A DNA stretch of 30,037 bases from Chara braunii. Lineage: Eukaryota > Streptophyta > Charophyceae > Charales > Characeae. The translations under genes were made by a program, and so were the position numbers. The DNA lies in contig BFEA01000111.1 of the NCBI GenBank assembly GCA_003427395.1, forward strand, positions 1,088,574 to 1,118,610, read 5' to 3'. Under the pieces are notes generated by a model, which was given only the letters and a program-made list of their open reading frames with translations, did no database searches and was not told the DNA's origin. Numbering within the stretch: position 1 is the first letter of the stretch; each line of letters starts with the position of its first letter. Of the stretch, positions 8,748-17,808 are shown piece by piece.

Positions 8748-9054
8748 TGTAGCGGACCTCTAGTTGGCTTGTGAGACCAGCCCCTTGGCCTGTTCTCACA
8801 ACCCTGTGTTGTATTCGGGGTCGTCCAGGCCACGCTGGTACCTCTGTCGGTGCCAACCAGTCTTGTCCTGTCCAGTCACTCCGCTGGGTATACCCCAGCC
8901 AGAGTCTGTACTTGGGATCATTCTACATTCGCACAGTTTGGAGTACGTGTGTTGGAGTCTTGCATGGGAGCTGCGTTGTGCCATCTTGCTCCACCTTCAT
9001 CCTCCATCTCCATCTCTATCCCAGACGGAGCACCACACCGATGGGTCTGCCACA
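8748..9054 (+). mobile_element. LTR of a retrotransposon (single copy in window)
   Basis: A 307-bp segment begins TGTAGCGG and ends GCCACA, the TG...CA boundary of LTRs. It is bounded on the right by a primer binding site and on the left by a purine-rich tract. No second copy is in the window. TATA or poly-A signals are not obvious. Open frames inside it on both strands (for example 8764-9120) are overlapping and unconvincing as genes. Confidence 0.6.
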
Positions 9055-9055
9055 T

Positions 9056-9067
9056 TGGTATCGGAGC
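9056..9067 (+). promoter_or_regulatory. Primer binding site for initiator Met-tRNA
   Basis: TGGTATCGGAGC differs by one base from TGGTATCAGAGC, the usual plant retrotransposon site complementary to the 3' end of initiator methionine tRNA. It starts one base after the proposed LTR end. Reverse transcription would start here in an intact element. The internal region to its right (9068-9126) is cut off within 60 bases by the duplicated, adapter-linked block. Confidence 0.65.
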
Positions 9068-9126
9068 AGGATCGATCCTTGATCCCGCCTACCCACCCTG
9101 GTGATCCTGTTGTCCTGTAGCGGACG

Positions 9127-9284
9127 ACGTTATACTTTCCCCTTCGGGAAAAAAATGTAGAAGACTCGCCCGTCATTATTACGGGCGCTACAGAGTTGCA
9201 CTAGGCGAAAAGGAAGCAACATCCCACAGATGCAAAGACGGTCAGTTGCCATCATTGTGGACGGAAGTAGCAGTTGCCGACCGT
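9127..9284. repeat. 158-bp direct repeat, copy 1, flanking adapter
   Basis: By eye it is identical to 9323-9480. Both start ACGTTATACTTTCCCC and end CAGTTGCCGACCGT. The two copies are separated only by 38 bases of Tn5 mosaic-end sequence, so the duplication is best explained as an artefact of adapter read-through from a 158-bp library fragment. Confidence 0.95.
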
Positions 9285-9322
9285 CTGTCTCTTATACACA
9301 TCTAGATGTGTATAAGAGACAG
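9285..9322. other. Back-to-back Tn5 mosaic ends (Nextera adapter artefact)
   Basis: CTGTCTCTTATACACATCT at 9285-9303 is followed at once by its reverse complement AGATGTGTATAAGAGACAG at 9304-9322. This 19-bp sequence is the hyperactive Tn5 mosaic end used in tagmentation libraries. Both ends are perfect and joined head to head, which is not a natural Tn5 arrangement. It indicates untrimmed adapter built into the assembly. Confidence 0.97.
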
Positions 9323-9480
9323 ACGTTATACTTTCCCCTTCGGGAAAAAAATGTAGAAGACTCGCCCGTCATTATTACGGGCGCTACAGAGTTGCACTAG
9401 GCGAAAAGGAAGCAACATCCCACAGATGCAAAGACGGTCAGTTGCCATCATTGTGGACGGAAGTAGCAGTTGCCGACCGT
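9323..9480. repeat. 158-bp direct repeat, copy 2, flanking adapter
   Basis: This copy continues into unique sequence on the right (TTTGTTTGTTTGCATG), just as copy 1 continues into unique sequence on its left. A true genome sequence probably carries this segment only once, with the adapter absent. Confidence 0.95.
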
Positions 9481-10035
9481 TTTGTTTGTTTGCATGTGCA
9501 AAAGGGCCGAAGCACTTTTCGTTTTCAAGATCCGTGGCAGTCCTACTGGCGGCGCTGTCGGATTTCGCTAGCAGGAAAATTTCGCGTGAGGGCAATCACG
9601 CATTTTGCGGCGGGCAGGGTTTGAATTTGGGCAGGCGGCGCCGGAGGGAGACAGTACAGGGAGGCGTGATAACCACTGCACCAAGTGGCGCAGGCGGCCG
9701 GAACCGACAAAAGGGAAGTTTTGTGTCGTTGGCGATCCGATGCCAAAACGACACTAGCCGGTGTAGGACGTTGTCCTGTGACCTGTTTGTAGCAGGAGCT
9801 TGAGGCCTGGTAACGAGATTTGGGGATTCGTCGAGGGAGGAAAGCAATCCAGTGGCAAACATGGAGCTGCTGCCATGACAACCCAAGGAGGCCGGTATAG
9901 TCTAGGTTGTAAGAACACGTCAACTTGGTTGGTATTGGTTGGGATAAGCTTGTCTTTTGAGTGTTGTGTTTGGTATAGGGGGAGAGGCTTGATGTTAATT
10001 TAGTTTGTTAGGCCAGGTTGTGGAAATCTAGTTTA
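9481..10035. other. Unassigned sequence
   Basis: Several overlapping frames are open on both strands (9426-9803 +, 9543-9923 -), which argues against any one being coding. No domain is recognised. Confidence 0.35.
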
Positions 10036-10108
10036 ACATCATCACCATAATCATCATCAGTTCATTATCATCAGTATCTTCATCATTATCATCATCATCA
10101 TCATCATG
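10036..10108. repeat. Imperfect (ATC)n microsatellite
   Basis: CATCAT-type trinucleotides with scattered changes, perfect at the right end. A similar GAT run lies at 25587-25621. Confidence 0.85.
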
Positions 10109-10146
10109 TTATCAATAGTATCAAAGGGATTAATAACTAAGTTCAT

Positions 10147-10285
10147 GAGGGACGTTGGGCCCGGTTCCCATTATGTGCTCTTTTACCAACTCGACAATAT
10201 ATCTCAGGGGATGCTGGGTCCGGTTCCCATTATGTGCTCTTTTACGAACTCAACAATGTATCTTAGGGGACACTGGGCCTGCTTT
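10147..10285. repeat. 59-bp tandem repeat, about 2.3 copies
   Basis: Units begin near 10151, 10210 and 10269 with GAYRYTGGGYCYGSTTYCC. The first two share CCCATTATGTGCTCTTTTAC, and the third breaks off after about 15 bases. Confidence 0.8.
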
Positions 10286-10390
10286 CCAAAAGGTGTAGCT
10301 CCCCACCAATAGACTGGAGCCCCCTGCAGGACAGATAGGAGTGCATACTCTTACCATCACTCCTATTTGTTGACGCGGGCGGAATTTTCT

Positions 10391-10412
10391 TTAAAAAAAA
10401 AAAAAAAAAAAA
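10391..10412. repeat. Poly-A run
   Basis: About 20 A residues lie in otherwise mixed sequence. It could be the tail of a retroposon, but no body is recognisable. Confidence 0.6.
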
Positions 10413-10466
10413 ACCTTGAGGATTCGGCGTGCTTATAGTGTTGGACGGTTTTGGACCCCCTGGATC

Positions 10467-10570
10467 TATTTGGACTTAGCTGGAGTCCAGGGGCTTTGGC
10501 GTTTAAGAACACCGGAGCCCATGAATGTATATGGACTTAGCTAGAGTCCAGGGGGTTTAAGAACGTCGGA
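10467..10570. repeat. Short tandem repeat with palindromic core
   Basis: Two units (10467-10515 and 10529-10570) share TGGACTTAGCTGGAGTCCAG or a one-base variant followed by TTTAAGAAC and a CGGA end. The core GGACTTAGCTGGAGTCC is nearly palindromic, and an inverted piece (GGACCCCCTGGA) precedes the first unit. Confidence 0.65.
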
Positions 10571-11990
10571 CCGTCAGGAGCTAAAAAAACTGACCTTAAC
10601 AGGCTAATCTAATTGGTTTCAAGTTCGTTCGAAAAATAAAAAATGTCCATTTTAACAAAATCGTTGTTCACAAGAGATTTCCCCCCATGCATCATAAACT
10701 ATTCAACCGACTAAACAACAAAACACATGCCACATACCATCATGTGAGGCTCAATAACTGATGAAATCACTACCCTGCAACCGAGCGAATGTATAAGCAA
10801 GGAGTTCAATGGAAAAACGATGTTTGCCCCTTGGCAAGTTTTCAGCAAGTGGGCTTATGACGACGTTTGATAATTAGGGCTTACTCCCATCCAACAATGA
10901 CTTCGGGCCTGCCCCATGACAAACACCAATGCCTGCAAAACACCTTAAAGTCTATTCTTGCAAGCAAAGATTCTACCCTTCGCCCTAAAACCAACTGAAC
11001 CTCCATGAAAACAGGCACACCATGGCGCTCGTCACTGACATCTCAGCAACACGACGTTCGTCACTGCTATCTCATTCACGTTAAAATAACATAGTTAACA
11101 CTAAGGGACTTTGTGCTGACCCATATACCTCCCATGCTCATGAGAGATGATTGGCACCTTCATGAAGGTGCAAGGAGGAAGGTGTCTCGCACCTCTGCTG
11201 CAAGCTTCCGGGTCCAAGGGAAAGGCATTGACACTCTACCACCGGTGGCATCAACATGAGCACCTGCCGTCACACCCCTCCCCCGACCTTCCGCTAAATT
11301 CCTTTTTTGTGTTGCGTTCCAGTTGAAGGAAAGGGTCACCTCCCAGATACCTAAATGGCACACATACTAGACAATTGTATCTTGAGAAGTAGGGGCTAGA
11401 TGGACTACTCGTCATCCGCCAAGTTTGGTGAGTCGGTGAATGGTTACACGTTGTCGAGCGCATCGGTTTCGCACCGCTCGTGGCAGCGCGGGACCTCTCG
11501 GCCGCGTCACGCAGGAGTTGGACTAACCTTGTTGCGAACACAAAAATGGAGCTTCCTTAGGCCGCTCCGGCCGAGTGCGTCAGCCATACCTCTCGTGAGC
11601 CCCTACAACAGGATAGGGCCTACGCGAGGCACAACTTACCTCCACCTTACGGGAGCTGTCACCTCCCTTCGGTTGGTGCTTCCCTGTCGAGCTACCAGTC
11701 CACAGTACGAAAGTTACTCGGTTGCAATCGCAGAGGTGGACCAGCCGATGGCGTTTCTTGTTCGCTGTAGCATAGGGGGTACGAGCGGTAATACGCCCAT
11801 CTGACCCGCACGCGAACCGACATCTTGGGGGGCTGAAGTCCCAAGCGCGGCTCGTCGTCGGTCGGCTAGGACGCATCCCACTCACCACACATACACCACT
11901 CTCCGAACACAAAAAGAGAACACACACACACATACACACGAAACCACACAACACAAACAACGCGACAACGCTCCTAGCCCCTTAGTAACC
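10571..11990. other. Unassigned sequence, 1.4 kb
   Basis: The stretch is AT-rich to about 11150 and GC-rich after. Frames at 11251-11541 (-), 11400-11804 (+) and 11580-11960 (-) overlap one another and show no family features. A CA-rich tract lies near 11905-11960. Confidence 0.35.
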
Positions 11991-12371
11991 GTCCCATAAC
12001 TTTTCGACGCGGAAATTTGACAAGCGTCGCGTGCGAGGCTTAGTATAAAAATCGCACGGACGCAGAGTTATCTCATATCGACTCGCAATGCAAGCATACG
12101 CAAGCGGTCGCAATGGTGGCGTACTATGTAGTATCCACACCCATGCGGTCCTCGTTAATCTCGAGGTTCGTATTCGACACTCAAGTGTCGGCTGACACGC
12201 GCCTTGAGGGTTAATCTCTCGACGTTGGACAACCGTCATGCGCGGTTGAAGACCACACCCTCTTCTGCACCCTGTGCAGAGGGGTTGAGTAGACAGCTTT
12301 AAGCTGTCGTGGCGGTCAAACATCAAGGGGTTTGACTTTGACGGTCGCCACGGACTATAACGTCCAACCAT
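11991..12371. repeat. Hairpin-rich repeat, copy 1
   Basis: It is a diverged direct copy of 12631-13015. Shared landmarks in order are CCCATAAC, CTTAGTATAA, CGGACGC, GCAATGNNTGCG, a short palindrome and CTTCTGCACCCTG. Strong hairpins are visible: GACACT/AGTGTC (12176-12189), TCTGCAC/GTGCAGA, GACAGCTT/AAGCTGTC, and CGTGGCG/CGCCACG enclosing GTCAAA/TTTGAC. TATAAAA at about 12043 could be a promoter-like TATA box. The function is unknown. The pair may be the terminal repeats of a very small retroelement, but no primer binding site follows copy 1. Confidence 0.55.
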
Positions 12372-12630
12372 AGAAGCGCAAAAAAAGGAAACTCACTCCA
12401 ACTCTCATTGGCTGGTGGCCTCTTAGAATAGAAGGGGGTAGACGAGCCCAAACGACGCGCGCGCGAAGGAGGTCCGGTATCCTACCCATAGGCTGCCCAA
12501 TGTTCGGGATAGTAAGTCCCGTACACGGACTCCCATAGGTCGACCTGGACTAACCCTTCGCCCACGTGTCGCTTCGCGATACCAAAACCTCGAGTCTACT
12601 TGCCATGTCGCGCTTGCGGTCTCGCCACCT
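12372..12630. other. Spacer between the two hairpin-rich copies
   Basis: This is GC-rich sequence with no recognised feature apart from a small hairpin, TCGCTTCGCGA, at 12569-12579. Confidence 0.35.
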
Positions 12631-13015
12631 GACCCATAACCTTTTAGTGCGAGAATCGGCTGGCGCTGCGCGCGCGAACTTAGTATAAGATCGAGCGGAC
12701 GCTGGACCTACACATACCATCTCGCTATGCCGCTCTACGTGAGTATCTGCAATGACTGCGCATTATGTGGTGCCCATACCCAGATGGCCTGTTCTGAGCC
12801 ATGGGGTCATTCCCGACGCTCAGGCGTTGACTGAAGCGCGCGTTAGGGGGAGGTGACCCTTCAGCAGGCACAAAACCGACCTGAGGGTCTTCCCGTCTTC
12901 TGCACCCTGAGGTGTCCCAACGGGTGCGGGGTAAGACGACCCCTAGGACGGGAAGGGGTTTGGAGCGGTGGTGAGTTGTCTGGCGCATCACCAGTGACAC
13001 GCTAACCCTTCCGCC
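12631..13015. repeat. Hairpin-rich repeat, copy 2
   Basis: Aligns with 11991-12371 at an offset of about 640 bases. The palindrome GACACT-CA-AGTGTC of copy 1 appears here as GACGCTCAGGCGTT, with changes on both sides of the stem that keep most pairs. Much of the rest has diverged. Confidence 0.55.
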
Positions 13016-13996
13016 CGGAACTTTATCGTTCCACCAAGATAAATCGCAACAAGGAAAAGAAACAAGTACTTTTAATGCATATCAGGGAAAAACCCCTCTA
13101 GTATTAAGCTCAGGGCCGGGGGTCGCCCTAGGCGAGGACCATCATATTCCTGGCTCGGGGCTAACGTCCGACCAAGTTCTTCAAGAAAGTAGCGGGGGTC
13201 GTCCCCTCCCTTCTATTCACCCCAACCTTCGATTAGGCCCATAGTACGTGGGCACTTTAGGCCATGCTAATTCCCCACGTAGGTACATATACACACGCAC
13301 ATACATATGCACGGGGGGGGGGGGATAATTATGTGACGATCACTTCTCACAATCATAGTGGGTTTCCTCCTAGCCATACATATATGTGCGACCGCAAGGC
13401 AGTCCGACGAAAACTCCAAGTCTCTGAACATACATGCAATCACATCAAAAGTCAGACAAAAGTCCACACACTACACGAAGTCAACTTCAACCAGTTCCTA
13501 TACACATACCCCTCGCTTTAGCCATGCAAGCCCCAACCTCCAGCCAACCAACCTTAAATAAATACTCAGTACCTCTATTAAATGGTCATTCAATAAAAGT
13601 CCGAGTGAAACCCTTAACAAACAGGAAGATCATCAGGACTAAAGCCTTTTAGGTTGAGTATGGGGAGTAAGTAGGAATTGAGTCGCGAACCGACGAATCG
13701 GCAACCGACCTGTTATCAGTGATAACAGATGATGATCCTTGCAGGATCAAGCTGAACTAGCCCAAGTTCTGAATCAGATTGTTCAAGTCGGTCTGTAACA
13801 TAAGACAGGTCAACGCCAAAGACTAAACCTGTAAGCCTTATGCGAACAATCTTCTATATGGTGATCCCATCTAACCTCCTGATAGCCAACTAGGTCTGAG
13901 CCTAGCCCTAAGTCAGGGCTCAAGGAAAAGGTAGACCTTTGGTTGGGTTTTCCCTATACAGAGTGGACTGCCAACTCTGCCACCTGTCATAATATA
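13016..13996. other. Unassigned sequence with two small perfect hairpins
   Basis: CTGTTATC-AGT-GATAACAG lies near 13711-13729 and GATCCT-TGC-AGGATC near 13735-13749, close together. A G11 run lies near 13313-13323. No gene is supported, since frames at 13264-13521 and neighbours overlap each other. Confidence 0.4.
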
Positions 13997-14330
13997 ATCT
14001 AACTCCTTTCAACTAAGAAAATTTCGGTAGCGCTTCCCGTAGGAAAACCACCTTTCCAGAATTTATATAAGCCTGAATATAAAAACAGGAATAGTCTTTG
14101 ACTTTCTAAAGCTCGATTTTGTCTAACTCCCTGAATTAGTAAAAATTTTGGCAACACTCCCTTTAGAAAGGGAGACTTCCCAGATTCTTACTAACCCATA
14201 TATGATTCAGACAGTTGAACTCTTGGAAAGTCAGAGATTTGTCTAACTCCTTGGATTTGCAGAAATTTCGGCAGCGCTTCCCGTAGGAAAAGTGACTTAC
14301 CAAGATTTATACAAGCCCAGGTATGAGAAA
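13997..14330. repeat. About 122-bp tandem repeat, three copies
   Basis: Units start near 13999, 14121 and 14241 with TCTAACTCC, followed by AAATTTCGGCAGCGCTTCCC or a variant, then a TTTATACAAGCC-like end. A remnant TCTAACTCCT occurs near 14400. From memory, similar phrases (TTTCGGCAGAGTTTCCCC) are common in non-coding 3' parts of some plant Ty3-type retrotransposons, but I cannot verify this here. Confidence 0.75.
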
Positions 14331-14596
14331 AGACCTCAGATAAATGTAGAAATCAAACTAAGTAAAAAAAATTATCTCAGAAAATGCAGGAATTGAATCT
14401 AACTCCTACAACTCTAGCACGTGGCGAGCCTCTACAACAACTACCTATCAACTCAAACTCAGACTAGGTAGCGATACCACTCGGCACATGCAAGCCAAGC
14501 CACAAAGGTAAATACTTTCACCATCCCCAAGTTGACTTAGCAAACGTTAGTTCATAGTCTTTCAGTGTTTTAACCCTTTATACCATGCTTATATAG
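14331..14596. other. Sequence between the two tandem arrays
   Basis: No recognised feature beyond the short remnant of the preceding repeat unit near 14400. Confidence 0.35.
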
Positions 14597-14599
14597 GGC

Positions 14600-15325
14600 A
14601 TTGGGACTGACCATTCATCTTAGAAACAATGCCAACCCTCTGCCTTAGTTATACACGAACAAGTTGCACAACTACTTTTCTCTTCGTTGGGCATGTGACT
14701 AAGCCATTCATCTTAGAAACCATGCTTAGTCGCCCTGAATCATTTAAATAGTCAAGTTATATATACCTTTCTGCATCTTTGTCTTCGGAAAGAGGGCGTA
14801 GGGCTGAGCCATTCATCTTAGAAACAATGCTCAACCTGCCCAGGTTGCTTTCAGTTATAGCTCTCGAGAACCCTATTCCTTTGTTCTCATTACGGTCATG
14901 AGGCCTCAGACTTAGACCATTCATCTTAGAAACAATGTCTAGTCCTCTGACCCTGAATTCTCCCTCAGAATAAAACAATCAAGGAGAGATGAGTCATTCA
15001 TCTTAGAAACAATGCTCAACTCCCCTTTTTTCAGCATACAAAAAAAAACAGAGTACCCTGGGCCTGACCCAGAGATTGTTCAGAAACCACCCAAGTAAAC
15101 AGCGACCAGACCATTCATCTTAGAAACAATGTCTGACCCTCACAAATCAAGCAAACAATACCCCTTAGAAATAAGTAGCCAGGCCGTTCATCTTAGAAAC
15201 AATGTCTGGCACAATCAAAGAAACACAGCAACCAAGTCATTCATCTTAGAAACAATGCTTGGTTCTTCATAAAATAGAACAAAACATAGTAGTCAGGCCA
15301 TTCGTCTTAGAAACAATGCCTGGCC
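14600..15325 (+). repeat. Array of nine hairpins with a constant loop and varying stems
   Basis: The sequence CATTCATCTTAGAAACAATG, with at most one change per copy, starts at 14612, 14705, 14810, 14918, 14995, 15112, 15185, 15238 and 15299. Spacing is irregular (53-117 bases) and the spacers are unrelated. The bases flanking each copy form a stem whose sequence differs from copy to copy but stays complementary: GACTAAG/CTTAGTC at 14705, AACCAAG/CTTGGTT at 15238, GCCAGG/TCTGGC at 15185 and GTCAGG/CCTGGC at 15299. The pairs CATT/AATG extend the stem inward in most copies, leaving a loop CATCTTAGAAAC. It is not a CRISPR array, since the repeats are too short, spacers uneven and stems covarying. 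The frame at 14757-14978 (-) merely crosses it. Function unknown. Confidence 0.85.
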
Positions 15326-15578
15326 TTATAAGACCCATTCAGTCGGAAGCAAAACTGCCTTCCTCCCTGCCTTACCCCAGATGCATCCCTTTGTGACAAT
15401 CTGCTTTCAGACAATCAAGAATCTGAAACTGCTATTATACAAACATTCCTTTACTTAGTCTGATTTGTGTCCTGAAAGTCAACTCAAAGGTCATAGTGGA
15501 GGTTGCACTCATCATAGCCAAACACTACATAGGGAGGTGTGTAGATAGGGGTTATACCGAGTTTATAAGGAGAAGCAA
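15325..15578. other. Sequence between hairpin array and next element
   Basis: No recognised feature. Confidence 0.35.
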
Positions 15579-15685
15579 TTGTGAAACCGCGCGTTCATTG
15601 AACGCGGGTTTTCCGTTCAGAAACTGAACGAAATGCACGCGCGTTCAATGAACGGGACCGAACGCGGAGTTAAATTCCGCGCGGG

Positions 15686-15719
<34 letters not shown>

Positions 15720-16109
15720 AAACAATTCCGAAAAACAAATATATTATGAATTAAAATAAAATAAACAACATTTTACATCTAAATTCGTTACCAAATTGGA
15801 AAAACAAAATAGAAAACAGAAAATAAAAAAAAGTAAAAAAAGAATTGAAATTAGTGAGCGAACATGATTTGATAACACTATCTTTGGCGATTTTTCATTT
15901 TCTTTTGGCATGTACCTCACATCATACATAACTCATTAAAAAAAAATCAGAAAAAAAACGTTATGTTTAGACATCAAAATAAGGTTTAAAAAATAATAAT
16001 AATAAAAAAAAAATTGAACGCCGTTCAATTTTGAACGCGAATTTAAATCCGCGTTCAAACGCACATTTGAACGCGAACGCGCGTTCACGGCGTTCAAATG
16101 GTTACACAG
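15579..16109. mobile_element. Non-autonomous element with GAACGCG-rich ends
   Basis: It is 531 bp, starting TTGTGAAACC and ending GGTTACACAG. The flanks AGAAGCAA (15571-15578 and 16110-16117) are identical, an 8-bp target duplication. Within about 100 bases of each end the motif GAACGCG or its complement CGCGTTC is repeated many times in both orientations. The centre has A30 at 15687-15716 and an AT-rich core sharing ATAAACAACATTT and GATAACACTATCTTTGGCGA-like phrases with 21869-22609. It is consistent with a hAT-like element and has no transposase. Confidence 0.8.
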
Positions 16110-17175
16110 AGAAGCAAAGGTTACCTCTGAGTTCCCTGCCTCCATAACTCCTCCTGAGTTCCGGCAGGGCTCCCGCAATCGGTGGGGCAACCTCCCACAA
16201 AGGCCTTGGCGCGGGTTACAGGTTGCAATCCCGCCTGCCGCCTTCCTCTCCAAACCAATAGACTAGACTGAGAGTGAGAAGGGCAGAAGAAGAAACGTTA
16301 AGTCTCTTAGATACAAGAGGGGTGCACTCAAACTCGCGTGAGAGGACCTTGAAGTCTTCAGCGCCTGAGGGCCCCGCAATGATGGCCAAGAGGACAACTT
16401 GTTCAGTTCTCAAGGTCAACTTACGGAATCAGACTTCGCCTGACAGACCCCCAACTCGCAGCGGTAGCCCCTCCTCTTGCGTTGCCCACGCTCCAGGCCC
16501 CTCGGCAACAGCCTCTCTTTCAATCTGACTGCCGCCACCCGCTACTAGCAACAATACTCTAGGCGCTGCAGTAGTCCATAATAGTCTGTCGCAGTACGCA
16601 GTCACACGCAGTTCGAGCCCAGTCCACAGGCGTAGCCACACACGCAGCAGCAGTCGGCAGCAGTGTACAGTCAACAGGCACCGCAACAGTTTGCGTTGGC
16701 TCAGCAACAGCCAGCGACAGTCAACAGCAAGCCGCTGCTGTCCGCAGCTAGTCAGAGCCTGTGCGCAGTCAAACAAGCGCAGCAGCCTCTCCCCGTAATC
16801 AAGTTACCCCTCCTTATGCCACACCTTCTTTTCCCCGTGGTGAAGCTACCACCAACCGCCATATTCGTGATAACCCCGGCAGAAGCAATTTCCTTCTCAA
16901 GGTCAATTACTGCTTCTTAGCTTAGAGGGCTGCGCTCACATAACCCACGCCTGCCTCCTGTCTTTGAAAGGTAGGAATACACGGCGAGTTATGCCGCAAG
17001 TATGGCACGCCACAGTAGCACAGCAACTGCTGCCGTAGCACGACACCTAAGGCAAATTGTGGGCATATGGCAAAAAGAAAAAGAGTGGAGGGCAAAGAGT
17101 GTTACAACTTTGCACACCGCCCTTCTGTATGATGTAGCAGCCTTATAGTCTCCAGAGCGACCGCACCTTATCCCT
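16110..17175. other. GC-rich sequence, unidentified
   Basis: A CAG/CAA-rich tract (16640-16790) gives a Gln-rich frame (16663-16920). Another frame covers 16800-16918. Neither has a recognisable domain, and opposite-strand frames are open as well (16429-16776). Confidence 0.3.
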
Positions 17176-17808
17176 GTGCAACAGTCTGCAATCACCCAGC
17201 GCAGCACCCTGTGGCAATTTGTCACTGGGCAAAGATCGAGAAGGAATCTCTGTAAACACACAGGGGAGGGGGGCCCACCGCAACAGGCAGATACACCGGG
17301 GCGATCCGACGGATACACTGGGAAGGGATCTCGGTGTCAGTATGGACTAAGGAGCTGTCTAATGCAAGTGTCGCCCGCCCAACAGGTAGAGGGGGACTAC
17401 CCACATCGGCGAGGTGGACAAAATCGGAATGAACCTTTCGACAACATATGGAGATATACACGGCTTTCCAATCCTGTGCTCCCGTTTGAACCTACCAACC
17501 GAGAGGTAGGTCTTCAACCCCACGGCTGGCCTCATGCTACTCCCGTCGACGGCGCACTGCAACTTGTCTTCTCCCTCACGCAATTTGTCGTACTAGCCCA
17601 GGCCAGACAAGAGGTTCAAACAGAAATGAATCTTCTACTAGAATGCAGAGAGGTACGTTCGAACTTTCGTAGTCACTCCCCCGCAACTCTAGTCATTACT
17701 GCGCTCTCCTCTGCTAGCCTTCTGGCTGATCTAACTATACTCACGAATTCGCCCGCTCTCAGATCGCCAGTTCCACTTCCTTCCCCGGCTCCGCAGAGGG
17801 GCGAGTAA
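17176..17808 (+). CDS. Unidentified 210-aa open frame, doubtful
   Basis: This is one of the longer ATG-started frames in complex sequence (the ATG may be upstream of the true start, if any). The first 85 residues are rich in Gly, Arg and Gln. Residues about 130-155 form a hydrophobic, possibly helical stretch (LQLVFSLTQFVVLAQ), followed by a polar segment and a Ser/Leu/Pro-rich tail. I recognise no family. It could be a gag-like remnant of a retroelement given its surroundings, but no zinc knuckle or protease motif is visible. Overlapping minus-strand frames reduce confidence. Confidence 0.2.
   Translation: MQQSAITQRSTLWQFVTGQRSRRNLCKHTGEGGPPQQADTPGRSDGYTGKGSRCQYGLRSCLMQVSPAQQVEGDYPHRRGGQNRNEPFDNIWRYTRLSNPVLPFEPTNREVGLQPHGWPHATPVDGALQLVFSLTQFVVLAQARQEVQTEMNLLLECREVRSNFRSHSPATLVITALSSASLLADLTILTNSPALRSPVPLPSPAPQRGE

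Noticed and set aside
9285-9322. Natural Tn5/IS50 insertion
   Set aside because: Only mosaic ends are present, in head-to-head contact with no transposon body or 9-bp target duplication, and the flanks are 158-bp identical copies. An adapter artefact explains all of it.
11991-13015. LTR pair of a complete miniature retrotransposon
   Set aside because: The two copies are similar, but no primer binding site follows the first and no polypurine tract precedes the second, so I kept it as a repeat of unknown type.
14600-15325. CRISPR array
   Set aside because: The constant part is only 20 bases, spacers vary from about 33 to 97 bases, and flanks of each repeat pair with each other. No cas gene is present and the context is eukaryotic.
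14600-15325. Tandem hammerhead ribozymes (retrozyme)
   Set aside because: GAAAC is present in the loop, but no CTGATGA-type box occurs at the required position on either strand.
16190-16240. tRNA gene suggested by GCGGG...CCCGC
   Set aside because: The loop is twice the size of a T-loop and no other tRNA arms can be found.
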